Assembly (NCBI GenBank): GCA_023150475.1
Contig: JAKLKU010000011.1
Location: forward strand, 62,001-126,000
DNA length: 64,000 nucleotides
Direction: 5' to 3'
Origin: Planctomycetota bacterium
GTDB taxonomy: Bacteria; Planctomycetota; UBA1135; GCA-002686595
Shown here piece after piece: positions 50,601 to 58,079 of the stretch. The translations under genes were made by a program, and so were the position numbers. Positions within the stretch are counted from its first letter, which is position 1. Each line of letters begins with the position of its first letter. Under the pieces are notes generated by a model. The model was not told the origin of the DNA. It saw only the letters and a list, made by a program, of their open reading frames with translations, and made no database searches.

Positions 50601-50778
50601 GCTCGGTTCGGGCCCGGGCTCCGAGGAGCGCCGCGCCGTCGCCGTCGTCGTCATCGGTGGGCAGACGTTGTCGCTCTTGCTGACGTTGCTCGTCACGCCG
50701 GTCGTCTACAGTTACTTCGACGACCTCGGGCGACTCTTCACGCGCCGCAAAGCGAGCAGCGACGAACCGCGGAACTGA
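47620..50778 (+). CDS. RND efflux transporter permease, AcrB/HAE1-like
   Basis: 1052 residues, GTG start, the usual length for the family. Twelve membrane segments: TM1 at PVAASMLIVALVVIGIASYL, a cluster at 330-500 and the C-terminal cluster at 855-1030. Family motifs: VDLPTVSVRTTVPGASVEEVE in the porter domain, GIVIDDAIVVLENVFRFLEE containing the two proton-relay Asp residues of TM4, and GVVKKNAILQIDHTN in TM10-11. It uses proton motive force to export drugs or other compounds, with the adaptor encoded just upstream. Substrate specificity is not predictable. Confidence 0.95.
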   Translation: MQKFVDACIRRPVAASMLIVALVVIGIASYLRLGVDRFPAVDLPTVSVRTTVPGASVEEVETLVSQRIEEAVNTVEGIEQLRSISTNGSSVVLLTFDLSREIDGAAQDVRDRVATVLRQLPPEAEAPIIGKFDNDQTPVLSFALSADRPLRELSELADKVVKPQIERSIGVGGVSLVGASPRAINVWVDADRLRAYGLPITAVRDAIRRQNAETPGGNVTGPEQESVLRTMGRIAEPRDFEELVVATVDGVSIRVRDLGRAEDGTKEIRSISRLDGKPCVLVEVRRQSGANTIEVIDGVKAKLARVAAELPTDVEVDVIRDQSRYIHAALGEIRVHLVLGSALASLVVLVFMRSWRSTIIAAIAIPCSVIASFGVMEALGFTLNSVTMLALVLMVGIVIDDAIVVLENVFRFLEEKRMNPFDAAREGTAEIALAVMATTLSLAVIFVPVSFMSSVSGRFLYQFGITAAAAVMVSLLVSFTLTPTMSARLLRVGDAHGAGPKSRGGFYAWVERGYGWLLRGSLRFRPLVLLLAFAVISSSKPLYGVVKQEYTPSDVDEAEFEINVTAPEGTSLVAMDGVMQRVEAELSALEGVRLVQTSVGGSFLGQVNSGSVWVQIAPHEERTFTFARLWSALLDGEPSRAWTGNYTQRDVMVAARKRLSQFKDLRCSVRNAPSFNIGGGPFEIDFSILGPELEELAKYGNQLRVKAGELGGVVDVDTTLKLEKPELQAVIDRERAANLGVDVSDVATALRLMVGGEERVSRFRDRELGEEYDVQVRLEERDRAEPGRIAELWVPSQRGGLTRLDNVVELRPAISASRIDRLDRQRVVSLRASVGPGYALADRLQALRGAAAEMNLPATYTTRVLGRGRELERTFQEFLWAFLLSVVLMYVILAAQFESLVHPLTILFSLPLSVPFALWSLDASGNSLNLYSALGVLVLFGVVKKNAILQIDHTNQLRERGLERREAILQANRDRLRPILMTTFALVAGMLPLWLGSGPGSEERRAVAVVVIGGQTLSLLLTLLVTPVVYSYFDDLGRLFTRRKASSDEPRN

Positions 50779-50873
50779 AACGTCGCTCCCAAGCGGCGGA
50801 ACTCGCGCACTCGACCATTTCGGCGCGTGCGATGCGTCGCCATGATGCCCTTTCCCACGGGAAGGAGCTCGTC

Positions 50874-53255
50874 ATGGCGAAGAAGAAGGCCCGTACGTCG
50901 ACCCGTCCGCCCGAGACGAACCTCGCGACGACCGTGTCGCTGCGCGCGCGCGGCGCAAAGTCGATCGAGTGGTCGGTGACGCCCGCGTTGGCGATGCGTT
51001 GGTCGAGCGCCGTGCTGAACCGGCGCCGCTGGGCCGGCGACGACAAAGCGAGCGCGTTGCAGTCCGAGGCCGCGGCCGCCGCGTTGCCGAGCGAAGTGCG
51101 CGCTTGGCTCGATGCGCTCGGCTCGCGCGCGTCCGACGGTTTCGACGGACTCGTCGAAGTCCACGTCGAGCACGAGAACGAGTCGCAGAGCTGGCCCGCA
51201 CGGCTGTTCCCGTGGGAGTACGTGCTGTCGGCGGCTCGCAAGCGCACCGAACCGCGCATGACCGTGATGCGCTCGATCTCGTCGGAAGCCCGCAAGCCGG
51301 TGCGCTCGACGAACGGCGTCGTGCTCTTCGTCGAGAGCGCGCCGGCGGGTCTGCGCGACGAATACGACTTCGAGAGCGAACGCGAGCTCGTGCAACGCGC
51401 GCTCGGTGTGCCCGACACCGCCGTGCGCACCTGGCGCGGGTCGACGCGACCGCCGCTTTCCCAGGCCACTGGGCGCGCCGGCCGCGCCTTGGTCGTGCTC
51501 GAGGACCCCGATCGCGAGGAACTCGCTTCCGCGATCCGCGCGTTGCAGCCCGAGCTCGTGCACCTCGCCGGTTTCGACACGCACCAAGGCCGGGCGTTGC
51601 TCGCCGCGCGCGCGGCGGGAACGAAGCGCGCGAAACGGGAGCGAGCGGCGGCCGACGGCCCGTCGGCGCCCGCCACGCCGCTCGACGGCTACCTCGTGCG
51701 CGACGGCGTCGACGCGGCGCCGCTCGCGGCCGAAGAACTGGCGCGTGTGTTGTGTGGCGCGGCGAAGAAACCGCGGCTCGTCGGCTTCAACCTGTTCAAC
51801 TCGGGTTCGCGTTCGGCGGCGCTGACCGTCGCCGCGGGCGCCGAGGCCGCGATCGGCTTCCTCGACGACTTCGACGACAGCTTGACCGAACGACTGTTCG
51901 CCGACCTCTACACAGCGTGGCGCCACCAGCCCGGCGAAAGCGTCAACGTCTTCCGTTGGGCGTTCGAGGAACAGCGCCGTTTCCGCGGCGCGTTGCGCGG
52001 CACGAGCGTCGTGTTCTGGCTCGCCGACGAGATCGTCGCGACGAGCGGCGTGGAGCGTGCGGGTCGCGCGCGGCGCCTCGAAGCGTTGTCGAAGTCGGTC
52101 GACAAGGCCCGCGACGTGACCATCCCGATCGACGACGAGCTCGGTTCGATCCTGAACTTCGAGATCGAGCATCGCGCGGCGGTCAACTACTCGCTCCTGC
52201 ACAACGACCGGCCGCTGTTCGACAAGTTCGACCTCGTCAAACACGCCGACGGCACCGTGCGCGGCGTCGAGCTCGAAGTGCTGTTGCACCTCGGACCGGA
52301 TTCCGCGCCGTATCGGCGTTCGCTCGACCTCGTCGATCGTGTGACGCCGCTCAAGGACGAGATTCGCGTGCCGCTGACGTCCGCGCTCGCGCGCGCCGTG
52401 CGCGAAAGCGTCCGCACGAGCCTCTACGTGAAGGCGTCGGCACAAGGTCGCACGTTGCTCTCGCGCACGTTGCCCGTCTCGCTGCTCTCCGCGAACGAGT
52501 GGCGCGACACCGACGAGGATCGCATCTGGCTGCCGTCGTTCGTCCTGCCGCGCGACCCGGCGGTCTCGCGCATCGTCGATTCGGCGCAGCGTTACCTGAT
52601 GGCGATCGCGGACGATCCCACGATGGGTTTCGACGGCTACCAGAGCGTCGATCCCGACGCCGACGATCCGTTCGCGCTGATCGACACGCAAGTGCAGGCG
52701 CTGTGGTCCGCGTTGATCCACGAGCACGCGCTCGCGTACATCAACCCGCCGCCGACCTACACCGAGGCGTCGCAACGCATCCGCACGCCGTCGGAGATCC
52801 TCGGCGGGCGACGCGGCACGTGCATCGACCTCGCGTTGTTGCTCGCCGCGTGCCTCGAGTACGTCGAGATCTACCCGACGATCTTCCTGCTCGAAGGCCA
52901 CTGCTTCCCCGGCTACTGGCGCAGCGAGGAGGACCACGAAGCCTTCGTGCTCGCTCGCGACGAAGCCGACGCTCGCGACGACGAGCGCGAGAACGCGCGG
53001 TTGCGCGGCGCGAAGTCCGAGTATGGTTGGTACTTCGACGCGCCGTACTTCGACGAGATCAAGAAGTGGGTGCAGAAGGGCTCGCTCGTGCCGCTCGAGG
53101 CCGTGTGGCTGACGACGCGCGAAGGATTCGCCGCGGCGCGCGAGGCGGGCGAGGACAACCTGCGGTCGAAGCGCGAGTTCGACTCGATGCTCGACGTCGT
53201 GCGCGCGCGAGCGTCCGCCGTGACGCCGTTGCCGATCCGGGAGGAAGGCGCATGA
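50874..53255 (+). CDS. CHAT-like (catalytically degenerate) and transglutaminase-like fusion
   Basis: 793 residues from ATG 50874 (AAGGAG upstream). The N-terminal part has the CHAT layout: WPARLFPWEYVL, a beta strand VVLFVESAP, ELVHLAGFDTHQ near 230 and PRLVGFNLFNSGS near 306. At the places where CHAT peptidases keep His (HxxGHG) and Cys (NAC), this protein has Phe234 and Phe308, so peptidase activity is probably lost. A beta-sandwich follows (about 400-560). A transglutaminase-like domain then shows GGRRGTCIDLALLLAACLE (Cys650) and LLEGHCFPGYW (His676). The same beta-sandwich/transglutaminase module precedes DUF4011-type helicases in other conflict proteins. The ATGA overlap with the next gene indicates a functional pair. 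Confidence 0.8.
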   Translation: MAKKKARTSTRPPETNLATTVSLRARGAKSIEWSVTPALAMRWSSAVLNRRRWAGDDKASALQSEAAAAALPSEVRAWLDALGSRASDGFDGLVEVHVEHENESQSWPARLFPWEYVLSAARKRTEPRMTVMRSISSEARKPVRSTNGVVLFVESAPAGLRDEYDFESERELVQRALGVPDTAVRTWRGSTRPPLSQATGRAGRALVVLEDPDREELASAIRALQPELVHLAGFDTHQGRALLAARAAGTKRAKRERAAADGPSAPATPLDGYLVRDGVDAAPLAAEELARVLCGAAKKPRLVGFNLFNSGSRSAALTVAAGAEAAIGFLDDFDDSLTERLFADLYTAWRHQPGESVNVFRWAFEEQRRFRGALRGTSVVFWLADEIVATSGVERAGRARRLEALSKSVDKARDVTIPIDDELGSILNFEIEHRAAVNYSLLHNDRPLFDKFDLVKHADGTVRGVELEVLLHLGPDSAPYRRSLDLVDRVTPLKDEIRVPLTSALARAVRESVRTSLYVKASAQGRTLLSRTLPVSLLSANEWRDTDEDRIWLPSFVLPRDPAVSRIVDSAQRYLMAIADDPTMGFDGYQSVDPDADDPFALIDTQVQALWSALIHEHALAYINPPPTYTEASQRIRTPSEILGGRRGTCIDLALLLAACLEYVEIYPTIFLLEGHCFPGYWRSEEDHEAFVLARDEADARDDERENARLRGAKSEYGWYFDAPYFDEIKKWVQKGSLVPLEAVWLTTREGFAAAREAGEDNLRSKREFDSMLDVVRARASAVTPLPIREEGA

Positions 53256-54622
53256 ACCCGACCAGCGAAAGCCAACGTCGCGACGAAGAATTGGCCGCCT
53301 ACTTCGGCGGCGAGGCGCAGGAGCTCGGCGTGCGTACCGCTGCCGAGTTCGTGCCGCCGATGTCGACGGCGGAGCGCCGCCGCCGCCGCCGCCGCGACGA
53401 CGACGACCGCACGAGCGCGCTGGCTCTCGTCCGCGGCGACGACGGCGTCCTGCGTTGGGACGTCGGTGGCGCACGGCGGACGGTCGCACGCCGTCGGCGG
53501 CGAGCCGGCGGGAAACGCGCCGGGCTCTGGTCGTGGCTGACGGGCGAAGAGAAGCCGGTCGCGGAGCTCCATTTCGAGCTCCTGCCGCCGAACGAGATCG
53601 TCGCAGCGATCGGCAAGCTCGATCGCAAGTTCGCGACCAAGGACCTCGCGGGCGAGCCGGCGTTCGGCTTGCGGCGCTGGCGCGACGGCAAACTCGTGCC
53701 GGTTGCGTCGCCGAGCGCGACGGCGAAGACGAAACGCATCCTGCTCTTCGTCCACGGGACCTTCTCGAACTGCGATCACATGTTCCGCGAGGAGTTCCTG
53801 TCCTCGCAGCAGGGTCGCGACTTCGTCGCTTCGAACGCGTTCGACGAAGTGCTCACGTTCGATCATCCGACGCTCGCGGTGAGCCCGCTGCTCAACGCGT
53901 TCGAGCTCGCGCAGCGCTTCCGCGGCGTCGAGGCCGAAGTCTGCGTCGTCGCGCACAGCCGCGGCGGACTCGTGACGCGTTGGTGGCTCGAAGGCTTCGG
54001 CGGCACGGACGCCGGGCCGCGCAAGGCGGTGCTCGTCGGCAGCCCGCTCGCCGGCACCAGTCTCGCGTCGCCCGCGCGCATCCGCGAGTCGATGGATCTG
54101 CTGACGAACGTCGGCAACGCGCTCAAGCTCGCGGGTGCCGCCGCGACGAGCTTCGCGCCGTTCCTCGCGGCGCCGGTGGTGCTCTTGCGCGTCTTCACGT
54201 CGATCACGTCGGCGCTCAGCAAGCTGCCGATCGCGGACGCCGGTGTCGCGATGGTGCCCGGGCTTTCCGGCCAGTCGCGCGTCGGCAACAACGGCGAGCT
54301 CGTCCGCCTGCGCGCCGCGCGGCCGGTGAATCTGCCGACGTACTTCGTCGTGCGCTCGAACTACGAGCCCGAGGACGCGAACTGGCGCTTCTGGCGGTGG
54401 TTCCGCAAGGACAAGCTCGTCGATGCGGCCGCCGACACGGTCTTTCCGGGCCGCAACGACTTGGTCGTCGACACGGACTCGATGGACGACGTCTTCAGCG
54501 ACGCGACGCTCCCGCGTCCGACCGTGATCCAAGAGTGGACGTCGAGTCCGACGGTGCACCACATCAACTACTTCCGTCAGCGGGAGACGATCGACGCGAT
54601 CGCCAGAGCGCTCGCCAAGTAG
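53252..54622 (+). CDS. Alpha/beta hydrolase (lipase-like) paired with CHAT-like protein
   Basis: 456 residues from ATG 53252, overlapping the previous stop; GGGAGGAAGG is the ribosome site. The N-terminal 150 residues include an Arg/Asp-rich stretch. The hydrolase core has strand and oxyanion motif LLFVHGTFSN, nucleophile elbow VVAHSRGGLV (Ser236), a candidate Asp in FPGRNDLVVDTDSM and His in VHHINYF. No signal peptide is seen, so it may act in the cytoplasm or at the membrane. Similar hydrolases accompany CHAT/caspase-like proteins in predicted bacterial conflict or death systems; the substrate (lipid or ester) is unknown. Confidence 0.85.
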   Translation: MNPTSESQRRDEELAAYFGGEAQELGVRTAAEFVPPMSTAERRRRRRRDDDDRTSALALVRGDDGVLRWDVGGARRTVARRRRRAGGKRAGLWSWLTGEEKPVAELHFELLPPNEIVAAIGKLDRKFATKDLAGEPAFGLRRWRDGKLVPVASPSATAKTKRILLFVHGTFSNCDHMFREEFLSSQQGRDFVASNAFDEVLTFDHPTLAVSPLLNAFELAQRFRGVEAEVCVVAHSRGGLVTRWWLEGFGGTDAGPRKAVLVGSPLAGTSLASPARIRESMDLLTNVGNALKLAGAAATSFAPFLAAPVVLLRVFTSITSALSKLPIADAGVAMVPGLSGQSRVGNNGELVRLRAARPVNLPTYFVVRSNYEPEDANWRFWRWFRKDKLVDAAADTVFPGRNDLVVDTDSMDDVFSDATLPRPTVIQEWTSSPTVHHINYFRQRETIDAIARALAK

Positions 54623-54667
54623 CACCTGGCGGCCGAGAGCTCGCCGCGTTGAGATGGGCGGCTCGCG

Positions 54668-55264
54668 ATGAGCGTCTACACCGAGACCGACGGCGCGTTC
54701 GAGCCGGCGTACCTGCGCACGCTCGAACGTCAGATCCTGGCGAGCCGCCACCTCGCGGCGGACAACTTGAACCGCGACTTCATCGGCACGCGGGGCTTTT
54801 CGGTCGTCTTCCGCGGCACGCATCGGGAGCGAGTCGAGCGCGAGTTCCCTTACTTCACGCCGTACCTCGCTCGCGCGCTGCGCGACGACTGCAACGCGTT
54901 CTACTTGAACCCGCTCCTCTTGGCCCAGGGCTCGCGCGTCGACCCGCACATCGATCGTTCGCTGCGCGCGTACGCGCCGACGATCGTCTCGCCGCGGGTC
55001 GTGTCGGTGCTCTACGTCGTCGTGCCCGAGCCCCTGGTCGGCGGCGCGTTGGTGCTCTCGCGCAACAAACGCGCGCTCGGCCGAGTGCGGCCCGCCGTGA
55101 ACAAGCTCGTGGTGTTCGGTGGAGACCTGACGCACGCCGTCGAGCGCGTCGACTCGCCCGGCCGGCGGCTCAGCCTGGTGTGCGAGCAGTACCAACTGAC
55201 CGCCGAGGAGCTCGCCGTGGTGCCGGAGTACCTGGTCGAGCGGCGCGCTCGGCAGTACGACTGA
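54668..55264 (+). CDS. 2OG-Fe(II) oxygenase-like protein
   Basis: 198 residues. The double-stranded beta-helix metal site is visible: PHID (HxD, His94/Asp96), a distal His in GGDLTHAVERV and Arg in PGRRLSLVCEQY. LLLAQGSRVDPHIDRSL and VSVLYVVVPEPLVGGALVLS fit prolyl-hydroxylase-type proteins. It is expected to use 2-oxoglutarate and O2 to hydroxylate an unknown target. It lies 45 bases after the hydrolase gene on the same strand and may be part of that operon. Confidence 0.78.
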   Translation: MSVYTETDGAFEPAYLRTLERQILASRHLAADNLNRDFIGTRGFSVVFRGTHRERVEREFPYFTPYLARALRDDCNAFYLNPLLLAQGSRVDPHIDRSLRAYAPTIVSPRVVSVLYVVVPEPLVGGALVLSRNKRALGRVRPAVNKLVVFGGDLTHAVERVDSPGRRLSLVCEQYQLTAEELAVVPEYLVERRARQYD

Positions 55265-56030
55265 GTCGAGACACGACGTCCTCCGGGCGCCAGCGCTGCA
55301 CCGCGGGCCGGCCGCGCGCGGGGCGCGGGTGTCGGCGTCTGTCCGTCCCACGGTCCGCGGCGCCAAGTTGGGCGGTCCGGCGGAACTGGCCTCGCGCGTT
55401 GGGTCACGAAAACCGCGCGGGTGACGCCTGCTTGGCGCTTCGCGCCGTCGTCATGCACCGTTCGGGCGGCCAACGCGTTCGTCGGCGTGAACGGAAGCTG
55501 CTCGGACGCCTCCGACTCGGACGACGCCGCGACCGAGTCGGCGCGTTTCGCGCCGCGCTTGGGCTCGCTCGCGCTTCGAGCTCGTCGGCTGGGTCCCGCC
55601 CCGACGCAGGCGACGACGCGGGGCTTCCGGCATGGACCGACGCAAGACGGTTTGGTGACACGTCGGTCGAAATTCTCTGCCCAACGGCAGGTGGCAGTAG
55701 CGCTCCGGGCCCGCCAGCTCGGGTCTGCTCTCCGATCGAGGTCCCTTTCGCGATCCGTTGCCGCCAGCCCGGCGACCCGTGCCGAGCGCGGTCCGCGACG
55801 GCCTCGTTCCGCGAGCCGGGCTCGCCGACGCGCCTGGGCGCACGCGCCGCGTTCCGGGCCGACACGGCCGTCAGCCACGTGTCGCCTCGACGACGGGGCC
55901 GAGCGGCGCCGGCCAGGGCCGAGCTGGGGGATGGAATCGTTCAAAACGTGCACTAGCTTCCCGCCCGTAAACCCCGAAGAACGACCCAGTGGCCAGGCAA
56001 TGCCGCTGCTGATATCAAGAAGGACCCATT
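55265..56030. other. Largest gene-free gap, holding repeat copy B
   Basis: 766 bases with the repeat at 55397-55699 and, near the right end, TAGCTT (around 55953) that may serve the MerR-like gene. AAGAAGGA before 56031 is its ribosome site. Open frames are Arg/Ser-rich and not convincing. Confidence 0.5.
55397..55699 (+). repeat. Diverged intergenic repeat, copy B
   Basis: About 303 bp related to 40784-41098. Blocks: CGTTGGGTCACGAAAACC at 55397-55414, CGGGGCTTCCGGCATGGAC at 55619-55637, and the block 55671-55699 ending GTGGCAGTA. The length difference between the first and second blocks in the two copies is 12 bases. Confidence 0.6.
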
Positions 56031-56993
56031 GTGGAAGCACTCGCAGTCATGGCCGAACCCGAGACCACCCGAAACGTCCAGCCCGATGCGGGCCCGTTCC
56101 TCTCCCCGAAGGACCTCGCCGATGCGATCGGTGTCAGCGAGTCATCGTTGAAACGTTGGGTCGACGACGGTCGCCTCGTCGCCGTCCGCACCGCTGGCGG
56201 GCACCGCCGCATCTCGCAGCACGAAGCCGTCCGTTTCGTGCGCAGCCAGCGGTTCGCGCTGCTGCACCCCGAGACGCTCGGTTTGCCGACGAACGACGCC
56301 CAACCTGCGCTCGAAGCGGGCGCGCCGGAGCCCTTCCTCCAGTACTTGCTCGCGGAGAACGCGGCCGCCGCACGAGCGTTCCTGGTGCAACGCTACCTCG
56401 CCGGCGTCGGCTTCGCCGCGCTGTGCGACGGACCGATTCGCAGCGCGCTCACGCACATCGGCGAGCTCTGGCGCCACAGCGAACGCGGCATCGCCATCGA
56501 GCACCGCGCGACCGACATCGCGTTCCAGTCGCTCGCCTATCTCCGCTCGCTCCTGCCGCCGTCGCCCGAAGACGGCTGGACGGCCGTCGGCTTCGCGCCG
56601 AGCGGCGACGCGTACCTCCTCCCGACGATGATGTGCGCCGCGGTGCTCGCGGAAGCCGGTTGGCGGGACCGCAACCTCGGGCCGGACACGCCGCTCGTCG
56701 CCATGCGCGAGGCAATCGCGATGGCGAACCCGAAAGTCGTGTGGTGCGCGCTGAGCCAAGAGCAGCCGAACGAAGTCGCGGCGCGCGAGATCCGCGAGCT
56801 CGTCGACGAACTCGCGACGAGGGACACGTACGTCGTGCTCGGCGGTCGCGGGGCTCCCGCGCTCGGCATCGTCGGACGCGAGCACGTGCTCACCGTCGGC
56901 TCGATGGTCGAACTCGCCGCGTTCGCGCGCGGCCTGGCCGCGGCACGCGCGAAACCCTCGCCGTCCCAGCCGAGCGCGCCTGCCGCCGACTAG
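56031..56993 (+). CDS. MerR-type regulator with B12-binding-like domain
   Basis: 320 residues, GTG start (AAGAAGGA 8 bases before; ATG 56049 is an alternative). The N-terminal helix-turn-helix (22-70) has LADAIGVSESSLKRWVDDGRL and TAGGHRRISQHE. A helical bundle follows (about 100-185, with RHSERGIAIEHRATD), then a Rossmann-like domain of the cobalamin-binding type (185-310). This is the architecture of CarH/LitR-like regulators. However, the place of the cobalamin-coordinating His (ExHxxG) reads SGDAYLL, so B12 binding is doubtful. It converges with moaA, overlapping by 4 bases. Confidence 0.85.
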   Translation: MEALAVMAEPETTRNVQPDAGPFLSPKDLADAIGVSESSLKRWVDDGRLVAVRTAGGHRRISQHEAVRFVRSQRFALLHPETLGLPTNDAQPALEAGAPEPFLQYLLAENAAAARAFLVQRYLAGVGFAALCDGPIRSALTHIGELWRHSERGIAIEHRATDIAFQSLAYLRSLLPPSPEDGWTAVGFAPSGDAYLLPTMMCAAVLAEAGWRDRNLGPDTPLVAMREAIAMANPKVVWCALSQEQPNEVAAREIRELVDELATRDTYVVLGGRGAPALGIVGREHVLTVGSMVELAAFARGLAAARAKPSPSQPSAPAAD

Positions 56994-58015
56994 CCGCCGC
57001 GCTTGTGCATCTCGAGGTGCGGGTTCTTCACGAGCTCCTCGCGCGGCGCGAAGGCGCCCCGTGAGTGCTCGGCGAGCCGCTCTTCGGCGCCGCGATCGGC
57101 GCGGGAGCGCCAACCTTGGGTCACGAGGTCGGCGAGCTCTGCGTCCGTCGCGCCAGAGCGCAATGCGTCGCGCAGGTTCGTGCCCTGCGTCGCGTAGAGG
57201 CAGCGGTACCACATGCCGTCGGCGGTCAGTCGACTCCGATCGCACGAACGACAGAAGGGGGCCGTCGTCGACGCAATGATGCCGAACACGGTGCCGTCTG
57301 AGAGGCGGAAGCGCTCGGCCGGCGCGCTGGAGATTTCGCGCAGCGGTTCGATCGGGCCGTAACGTTCGGCGAGGCGCGTGAGCAGCTCCGCGCGCGAGAC
57401 GACTTGCTCGGCGCGCCACTGCGTCGCGCCGCCGACGTCCATGTATTCGATGTAGCGCAGCTCGGCGCGTTCGGCCTTCGCGAACTCGAGGAGGTCGCAG
57501 AGCTCGGCGTCGTTCGTGCCGCGGATCATCACGCTGTCGAGCTTGAGCGCGTCGAAACCCGCGTCGCGCGCCGCGCGGATGCCGGCGAGCACGTGTTCGA
57601 GGCCGTCGCGCTTCGCGAGCTCGCGGAAGACCGCCGGTTTCAGAGTGTCGAGGCTGACGGTGATCCGTTTCAGTCCGGCGGAGCGCAGCGCACGCGCCTG
57701 TTCGGCGAGCAAGATGCCGTTGGTGGTCAGCGCGAGGTCGTCGATGCGCGGATGGACGGCGAGCAACCGCACGAGGTTCGAGAGCTCGCGCCGCAGGAGC
57801 GGCTCGCCGCCGGTGATGCGCACCTTGGTGACGCCGACCGTCGTGAAGACGCCGACGAGCCGCGCGATCTCCTCGAACGAGAGGATGCTCTTCTTCGGCA
57901 GCCACGCGTAATCCTCCTCCGGCATGCAGTACGCGCAGCGCAGGTTGCACCGGTCGGTGACGGAGAGCCGCAGGTTCGCGAGCGGCCGTCCGAGCGTGTC
58001 GAGGATCGACGTCAC
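56990..58015 (-). CDS. moaA: GTP 3',8-cyclase MoaA (molybdenum cofactor)
   Basis: 341 residues, GTG start. The radical SAM cluster motif is CNLRCAYC (Cys23, Cys27, Cys30), with ITGGEPLLRREL binding S-adenosylmethionine. The second Fe-S cluster motif is FCRSCDRSRLTADGMWYRCL. The C-terminal GG matches the essential MoaA tail. It converts GTP to (8S)-3',8-cyclo-7,8-dihydro-GTP, the first step of molybdopterin synthesis, with MoaC encoded elsewhere. No other moa/moe genes are in the window. Confidence 0.96.
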   Translation of the reverse strand: MTSILDTLGRPLANLRLSVTDRCNLRCAYCMPEEDYAWLPKKSILSFEEIARLVGVFTTVGVTKVRITGGEPLLRRELSNLVRLLAVHPRIDDLALTTNGILLAEQARALRSAGLKRITVSLDTLKPAVFRELAKRDGLEHVLAGIRAARDAGFDALKLDSVMIRGTNDAELCDLLEFAKAERAELRYIEYMDVGGATQWRAEQVVSRAELLTRLAERYGPIEPLREISSAPAERFRLSDGTVFGIIASTTAPFCRSCDRSRLTADGMWYRCLYATQGTNLRDALRSGATDAELADLVTQGWRSRADRGAEERLAEHSRGAFAPREELVKNPHLEMHKRGG

Positions 58016-58021
58016 GCCGCG

Positions 58022-58027
58022 AGCATA
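58022..58027 (-). promoter_or_regulatory. -10-like hexamer of moaA
   Basis: TATGCT on the minus strand, ending 6 bases before GTG 58015, again implying a leaderless transcript. No clear -35. Confidence 0.4.
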
Positions 58028-58079
58028 ACGCGTGTCGCGGTGGATCGACGCGCGCCGTGATGGCGACGACCCGTCGCGC

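Noticed and set aside
53341..53420. Short CGC-rich run in the hydrolase gene as a regulatory repeat
   Set aside because: It simply encodes an Arg/Asp-rich stretch and has no symmetry or conserved period.
50712..53489. Antisense open frame of about 925 codons opposite the CHAT/transglutaminase gene
   Set aside because: Same GC-driven shadow effect; no start with a ribosome site and no recognisable motif.
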